NCBI GenBank assembly: GCA_944353735.1 | Contig: CALVPU010000140.1 | Coordinates: forward strand, 1-9,333 | Origin: an uncultured Eubacteriales bacterium | GTDB lineage: Bacteria; Bacillota; Clostridia; Christensenellales; Aristaeellaceae | Reading direction: 5' to 3' | DNA: 9,333 nucleotides | Shown here: one piece after another, positions 5,600 to 9,333 of the stretch | Position numbering within the stretch: the first letter of the stretch is position 1 | Layout of the letters: each line of letters begins with the position of its first letter | The notes under the pieces: model-generated | Told to the model about the DNA's origin: nothing | Seen by the model: the letters and a program-made list of their open reading frames with translations, nothing else | The model's database searches: none | Program-made: the position numbers and the translations under genes

Positions 5600-7651
5600 A
5601 TGAAGAAAAAGCGGGGCATTCCCCCGGAAAAGCGCAGGAAATACGACCATTCCGACGGTCGCAAGCGCGTGATCTGGCTGCCGCTGCTGGCGCTGGCGCT
5701 GACGCTGGTCGTCGAGGGGCTCAACCGCGGCAGCGTCTCCGCGCTGGCGCGCTATGTGACGACGCATCCCCTTTATTTCCTCTACAATTGGCTGATCATA
5801 CTGACGACGCTGACGTTCTCGGAGCTGTTCAAGCGCCGCAAGTCGGTGCTGTACACCACCTGCGTCGTCTGGGTGGCGCTCGGCATCGCGGAGTTCCTCG
5901 TCGTGCGCGAGCGCACGCAGCCGTTTACGAGCATGGACATCCTCATGCTCGGCGACGCCATCACGCTGACGACCATCTACTACACATGGCCGCAGATCAT
6001 CCTCATGTTCGGCAGCATCTTTCTGGCAATCGTGCTGGTGATCTGGATGATCACGCGCCTGCCGCGCCGCCGCCACGTCAACTACACGCTGTCGCTGTCG
6101 GTGTTCTGCGGCATGGTGACGCTGTGCTTCTGCCTGTGCACGCTCGGCGTGTACTTCGGCTACTATCCGCGCTACTTCGACAACCTCGTCAACGCCTACG
6201 ACGAGTATGGTTTCGCCACCTGCTTCGCCTTCACCTTCGGCGACATGGGCGTCGCCAAGCCGTCGGCGTATTCCACCGAGACGGTCACCGACATCATCGA
6301 CGAGATCGACGACGCCGCGCCGCAGCCCACCGCGCAGCCGCAGCCGCACGTGTTCGACGAGGACGACGACCTCGCCCATCCCAACATCATCTACGTGCAG
6401 CTGGAATCGCTGTTCGACGTCAACACCATCATCGGCTCGTCCTATTCCGAGGACCCGACGCCCAACTTCAACCGCCTCAGCCACGAGTTCCCCAGCGGCG
6501 AGCTCTACGTGCCCTCCATCGGCGGCGGCACCGCGAACACGGAGTTCGAGGTGCTCTCGGGCATGAACATCGACTTCTTCGGCGCCGGCGAATATCCCTA
6601 CAATACCATTCTGCGCGAAACCACCTGCGAGACGATCGCCTACGACCTCAAGGCGCTGGGCTACTCGACCACCGCCATGCACAACCACAACGCCACCTTC
6701 TACAGCCGCAACGAGATCTACGCCCAGCTCGGCTTCGACCGCTTTGATTCGCTGGAGTACATGCCCTACGTCACCTACACGCCCGTCGGCTGGGCGGAGG
6801 ACACCGTGCTCACCGGCGAAATCCTCAAGGCGCTCGACGCCACCGAATCGCGCGACTTCGTCATGGCGATCACCGTAGAGTCCCACGGCAAGTACGACGA
6901 AAACTACGTCTATCAGGAGGGCGACCCGGTCGTGCAATCGCTGCCGGAGCAGATTGATCAGGCGAAGTTCAGCAGCTACCTGCACCTCATTCACGCCACC
7001 GACGCCTTTCTCGGCGAACTCATCGACGCCCTTGAGCTCTACGACGAGCCGGTCGTCTGCGTGTTCTACGGCGATCATCTTCCCTCCACCGACCTGACCG
7101 CCGATATCCTCACCACCAACAACCTCTACGCCAGCCGCTATGTCATCTGGAACAACTTCGGCGCGGAGTTTGAGGCGCCCGACCTGCAGGCGTACCAGCT
7201 CAGCGCCTCGCTGCTCGAACAGCTCGGCATCCCCGGCGGCGTCATCGCCAAGTATCACCAGTCCTACGCGACCGGCTGTACCGATCAGGAATACCTCGAC
7301 AACCTCGAGATGCTCCAGTACGACCTGCTCTACGGCGATCGCAGCGGCTATGAAAACGGCGAAAACCCCTACGCGCCGACCGACCTGCAGATGGGCATCC
7401 TGCCCATCGAGATCACCAGCGCCTCAAACCTCTACGGGCGCGTGCTCGTCAACGGGCGCAACTTCACCGAGTACAGCGTCATACTCGTCGACGGCACCCC
7501 CTACGAAACCGCCTTCATCAGCTCCGCCCAGATCGTCGCCATCGTTCCCCGCACCACGCCCGTCGCCGAAATCGCCGTCGCGCAGATCGCGGCGGACGGC
7601 GTCGAGCTCGGTCGCACCGAGCCGTTCGCGCTCGGCGAAGACGCGGGATAG
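5600..7651 (+). CDS. LtaS-like phosphoglycerol transferase (LTA synthase / sulfatase superfamily) with C-terminal IPT/TIG-like domain
   Basis: The protein has 683 residues. A basic N-terminus is followed by about five membrane helices (roughly 25-43, 58-75, 84-103, 131-153, 163-185). An acidic Pro/Gln-rich linker (about 230-260) leads to an extracellular alkaline-phosphatase-superfamily domain. Matches to LtaS, aligned by eye, are the metal-binding Glu269 in VQLES, candidate nucleophile Thr311 in GGGTANTE, FYSRN (about 367-371), His429 in SHG, and Asp492-His493 in YGDHLP. LtaS enzymes transfer glycerol phosphate from phosphatidylglycerol onto a growing polymer outside the membrane. The catalytic domain is followed by about 80 residues (599-680) resembling an IPT/TIG beta-sandwich, which standard LtaS lacks. 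The ATG at 5600 has GTGAGG nine bases upstream; a GTG at 5585 in the same frame is less likely. It lies 60 bases after yqhQ and is probably in the same operon. A related transferase on another envelope polymer or glycan is the main alternative. Confidence 0.87.
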   Translation: MKKKRGIPPEKRRKYDHSDGRKRVIWLPLLALALTLVVEGLNRGSVSALARYVTTHPLYFLYNWLIILTTLTFSELFKRRKSVLYTTCVVWVALGIAEFLVVRERTQPFTSMDILMLGDAITLTTIYYTWPQIILMFGSIFLAIVLVIWMITRLPRRRHVNYTLSLSVFCGMVTLCFCLCTLGVYFGYYPRYFDNLVNAYDEYGFATCFAFTFGDMGVAKPSAYSTETVTDIIDEIDDAAPQPTAQPQPHVFDEDDDLAHPNIIYVQLESLFDVNTIIGSSYSEDPTPNFNRLSHEFPSGELYVPSIGGGTANTEFEVLSGMNIDFFGAGEYPYNTILRETTCETIAYDLKALGYSTTAMHNHNATFYSRNEIYAQLGFDRFDSLEYMPYVTYTPVGWAEDTVLTGEILKALDATESRDFVMAITVESHGKYDENYVYQEGDPVVQSLPEQIDQAKFSSYLHLIHATDAFLGELIDALELYDEPVVCVFYGDHLPSTDLTADILTTNNLYASRYVIWNNFGAEFEAPDLQAYQLSASLLEQLGIPGGVIAKYHQSYATGCTDQEYLDNLEMLQYDLLYGDRSGYENGENPYAPTDLQMGILPIEITSASNLYGRVLVNGRNFTEYSVILVDGTPYETAFISSAQIVAIVPRTTPVAEIAVAQIAADGVELGRTEPFALGEDAG

Positions 7652-7706
7652 CGGCGGAAGTCCCCTTTCCTTGGCTTTCCCGCCCGGGAATCGGCGCCTG
7701 GAGACA

Positions 7707-7741
7707 GCTTGCGGCTCTTCCCCGACGGAAGAGCCGCAAGC
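7707..7741. repeat. Perfect 15-bp inverted repeat between convergent genes
   Basis: GCTTGCGGCTCTTCC (7707-7721) and its exact complement (7727-7741) flank a five-base loop. It lies in the 146-base gap between the ends of the LtaS-like gene and dapF. Neither side has a T-tract, so it is not a classical rho-independent terminator. It could act as a bidirectional factor-dependent terminator or mRNA 3'-end stabiliser, or be a dispersed repeat. Apart from this hairpin I see nothing else in the gap. Confidence 0.7.
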
Positions 7742-7797
7742 CAAAGGGCTGCAGGGGCAAAGCGCCGAAGCCGCGCGGAGGACCGGCGCAGCTCCGG

Positions 7798-8601
7798 TCA
7801 GACGGAAATCTCGCCGGTAAAGACGGTCTCGGCGGGACCGCGCATCTTCATTTCCCCGTCGGGCAGCCAGCGGATGTGCAGCGTGCCGCCGGGGAGCCGG
7901 ACGTCGGCTTCGCGATCAAGAAGCCCCAGCGACGCCGCCGCGGCGAGCGAGGCGCAGGCGCCGGTACCGCATGCGAGGGTTTCGCCGTCGCCGCGCTCCC
8001 AGACGCGCACGTCGATGCCGCCGTCGCGGATGCGGCAGAACTCGATGTTGGCGCGCGCCGGGAAGGCGGGATGGCGCTCGGCGAGCGGGCCGAGCCGGTA
8101 GAAGCGCCCGTCCTCGGGATAGAGGCTGAACGTCACCGCGTGGGGATTGCCCATCGAAACGCAGAAGAACTCCAGCGTTTCGCCGTCCAATTCAAGCGCG
8201 ACGCGATTGCTGCCGGCAGCGACGGGAATCTGCGCCGGATCGAAGCGCGGCGCGCCCATCCTTGCAGTCACGCCCTCGGGAGCGACGCGCGCGGCGAGCA
8301 CGCCGGCGAGCGTGTCGATGGTCATCTCCGCGGGCGCATAGCCCTGATCAAAGAGGAATTTGGCGGCGCAGCGCAGACCGTTGCCGCACATCTCCGGTTC
8401 GGAGCCGTCGGTGTTGAAGATGCGCATGCGCGCGTCGGCGGCGGGCGAGCGCGTCATCCAAATCAGCCCGTCCGCGCCGATGCCGAAGTGCCGGTCGCAG
8501 AGCCTGCGCGCCAGCGCGCCGAAATCAGCCGGTTCCGCCTCGCGAAAGCCGTCGACCACGATAAAGTCATTGCCAGCGCCCTGCATCTTGAAAAATCGCA
8601 T
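7798..8601 (-). CDS. dapF: Diaminopimelate epimerase
   Basis: The protein has 267 residues, close to the 274 of the E. coli enzyme. It interconverts LL- and meso-diaminopimelate in the cytoplasm, supplying meso-DAP for peptidoglycan and for lysine synthesis, with no cofactor. Both catalytic cysteines are present: Cys72 in EMCGNGLRC and Cys211 in ACGTGACAS. Other family motifs are GAGNDFIVVD (residues 8-17), FNTDGSEPE (62-70), GNPHAV (151-156) and WERGDGET (201-208). The ATG at 8599-8601 follows GGGAGGT with eight bases of spacing; the frame continues far upstream on paper, but the promoter lies between, so the long version is rejected. It is a single-gene unit with its own promoter, convergent with the LtaS-like gene. 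No other lysine-pathway gene is in view. Confidence 0.97.
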   Translation of the reverse strand: MRFFKMQGAGNDFIVVDGFREAEPADFGALARRLCDRHFGIGADGLIWMTRSPAADARMRIFNTDGSEPEMCGNGLRCAAKFLFDQGYAPAEMTIDTLAGVLAARVAPEGVTARMGAPRFDPAQIPVAAGSNRVALELDGETLEFFCVSMGNPHAVTFSLYPEDGRFYRLGPLAERHPAFPARANIEFCRIRDGGIDVRVWERGDGETLACGTGACASLAAAASLGLLDREADVRLPGGTLHIRWLPDGEMKMRGPAETVFTGEISV

Positions 8602-8628
8602 GGGAAAGACCTCCCGCTGTTTTTTTCC

Positions 8629-8657
8629 ATTATAGCAGACGCCGGCGCGCGCGTAAA
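8629..8657 (-). promoter_or_regulatory. Sigma-A type promoter for dapF
   Basis: On the minus strand TTTACG (8657 to 8652) is followed by a 17-base GC-rich spacer and a perfect TATAAT (8634 to 8629). Transcription would begin near 8622, leaving a leader of about 20 bases that contains a run of T and the GGGAGGT ribosome binding site. This leaves no room for a riboswitch, such as a lysine element, in the leader. Confidence 0.75.
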
Positions 8658-8673
8658 GCGCTTTCCGATGAAT

Positions 8674-8693
8674 CGATCCGCACGAGCGGATTG
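8674..8693 (+). other. Short hairpin upstream of the secreted-protein gene
   Basis: CGATCCGC (8674-8681) pairs with GCGGATTG (8686-8693) as eight pairs, including one G-U, around a four-base ACGA loop. It ends eight bases before the AGGAGG of the gene starting at 8716. I see no convincing plus-strand promoter in 8602-8700, so the hairpin may be an operator, part of the 5' leader, or chance. Confidence 0.3.
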
Positions 8694-8715
8694 AAATACA
8701 CAGGAGGATAACGAG

Positions 8716-9333
8716 ATGAAAAAACTGCTTGCCCTTGTCATGGCACTGGCGATGCTGCTGACATTGCCTGCCCTTGCCGAAAACGTCGCCGAGGCACCGG
8801 CGCCGGACATCGCCGAACCGGCAACGCCGGACGTCGCCGAGCCCGCGGCGCAGAGTTCTATGGCTCTGACTCCGGACAGCACGCTCTACCGGCTGTCGCT
8901 CTACGATCCGACCGTCTATCTCAACGGCACGCCCACGGTGGACCTGACCGGCCTGAACCTCGACTTCGTGCTGGCGGCGACCGACTACGGTCCCCTCGGC
9001 GCGCAGATCGAGATGTACACCGGCGAGGACAGCGCCTACGCAACCGGTCTCTACGCCCAGCTGGACCCGCGCGGCGCGACATTTGGCGTCAGCGGCGTGT
9101 CGAACAACTATTTTCTGGACCTGACGCAGCTGACCGGCGGTCTCAATCCGTACAGCCTGCTGTCGCTGTTCCCGGTGCGCACGACGATCTCGACGGCGGC
9201 AGCGTCGCTCGCCTCCGCGCAGGGCGGCGTGCCGTTCACCTCCGCCGACCGGCTGGAGATGCTCAACGACCTGCTGGCGAGCTACGTCACCGAATCGACC
9301 ACCGAGGGCGACACCAGCACCCATGCCTTCACC
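8716..9333 (+). CDS. Secreted protein of unknown function, N-terminal part
   Basis: The frame is open for 206 codons from the ATG at 8716 to the end of the window, so the C-terminus is missing. AGGAGG at 8702-8707 lies eight bases before the start. The N-terminus (MKKLLALVMALAMLLTLPAL, then Ala-Glu) is a clear Sec signal peptide with an Ala-x-Ala cleavage site near residue 21. No lipobox cysteine is present, so it is not a lipoprotein. Next comes a short Pro/Ala/Glu/Asp-rich linker with degenerate PDxAEPA units (about residues 29-45). A polar, probably beta-rich region follows (LYRLSLYDPTVYLNGTPTVD from residue 57; TGLNLDFVLAATDYGPLGAQ from residue 77). There are no cysteines in the visible part. 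I do not recognise the family. It diverges from dapF, and its context suggests an extracellular or wall-associated role, which is inference only. Confidence 0.85.
   Translation, partial: MKKLLALVMALAMLLTLPALAENVAEAPAPDIAEPATPDVAEPAAQSSMALTPDSTLYRLSLYDPTVYLNGTPTVDLTGLNLDFVLAATDYGPLGAQIEMYTGEDSAYATGLYAQLDPRGATFGVSGVSNNYFLDLTQLTGGLNPYSLLSLFPVRTTISTAAASLASAQGGVPFTSADRLEMLNDLLASYVTESTTEGDTSTHAFT

Noticed and set aside
4553..7258. 901-codon minus-strand open frame opposite the DUF1385 and LtaS-like genes
   Set aside because: It lies antisense to two genes with clear family motifs. Its product is dominated by Arg, His, Gln, Val and Asp as expected of a shadow of GC-rich coding DNA, and it has no recognisable domain.
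7876..8694. 272-codon plus-strand open frame opposite dapF
   Set aside because: It is antisense to dapF, which has both catalytic cysteines. The frame has no convincing start signal or domain.
8602..9324. Long upstream in-frame extension of dapF on the minus strand
   Set aside because: The extension crosses the dapF promoter and covers the signal-peptide gene on the other strand. The ATG at 8601 has the ribosome binding site and matches the family's N-terminus.

Overview
The window looks like chromosomal DNA of a GC-rich Gram-positive bacterium, most likely an anaerobic member of the Clostridia. The grounds are strong AGGAGG-type ribosome binding sites, sigma-A type promoters with 17-base spacers, a YqhQ-family (DUF1385) protein, an LtaS-like phosphoglycerol transferase, diaminopimelate epimerase for a DAP-type wall or lysine synthesis, and a membrane pyrophosphatase. 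I cannot fix the genus. I saw no mobile element, tRNA, rRNA or CRISPR array.

Layout. Bases 2-316 (+) are the 3' end of a glutamate synthase small-subunit gene with its own terminator hairpin. It converges on an Ldh2-family malate/lactate-type dehydrogenase gene (461-1576, -), whose leader has a good promoter and a terminator-like hairpin before the ribosome binding site. Next comes a very compact minus-strand unit: promoter, strong ribosome binding site, a 58-residue reading frame (1832-2008) and a textbook rho-independent terminator. Then hppA (2209-4320, -) encodes a membrane pyrophosphatase that carries the lysine signature of the K+-independent H+-pumping class.

A shared upstream region (4321-4606) with divergent promoters separates hppA from a plus-strand pair: yqhQ/DUF1385 (4607-5539) and a membrane-anchored LtaS-like phosphoglycerol transferase (5600-7651). 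The latter ends in an IPT/TIG-like beta domain. The pair converges on dapF (7798-8601, -), with a perfect 15-bp inverted repeat between them. Divergently from dapF, a secreted protein of unknown function starts at 8716 (+) and runs off the end of the window.

Taken together, the genes serve nitrogen assimilation, redox metabolism of 2-hydroxy acids, pyrophosphate-driven ion pumping, and cell-envelope construction (DUF1385 protein, phosphoglycerol polymer synthesis, DAP, secreted protein). This is mostly an ordinary core region. The items most worth following up are the unrecognised 58-residue gene, the possible attenuator in the dehydrogenase leader, and the C-terminal domain on the LtaS-like enzyme.
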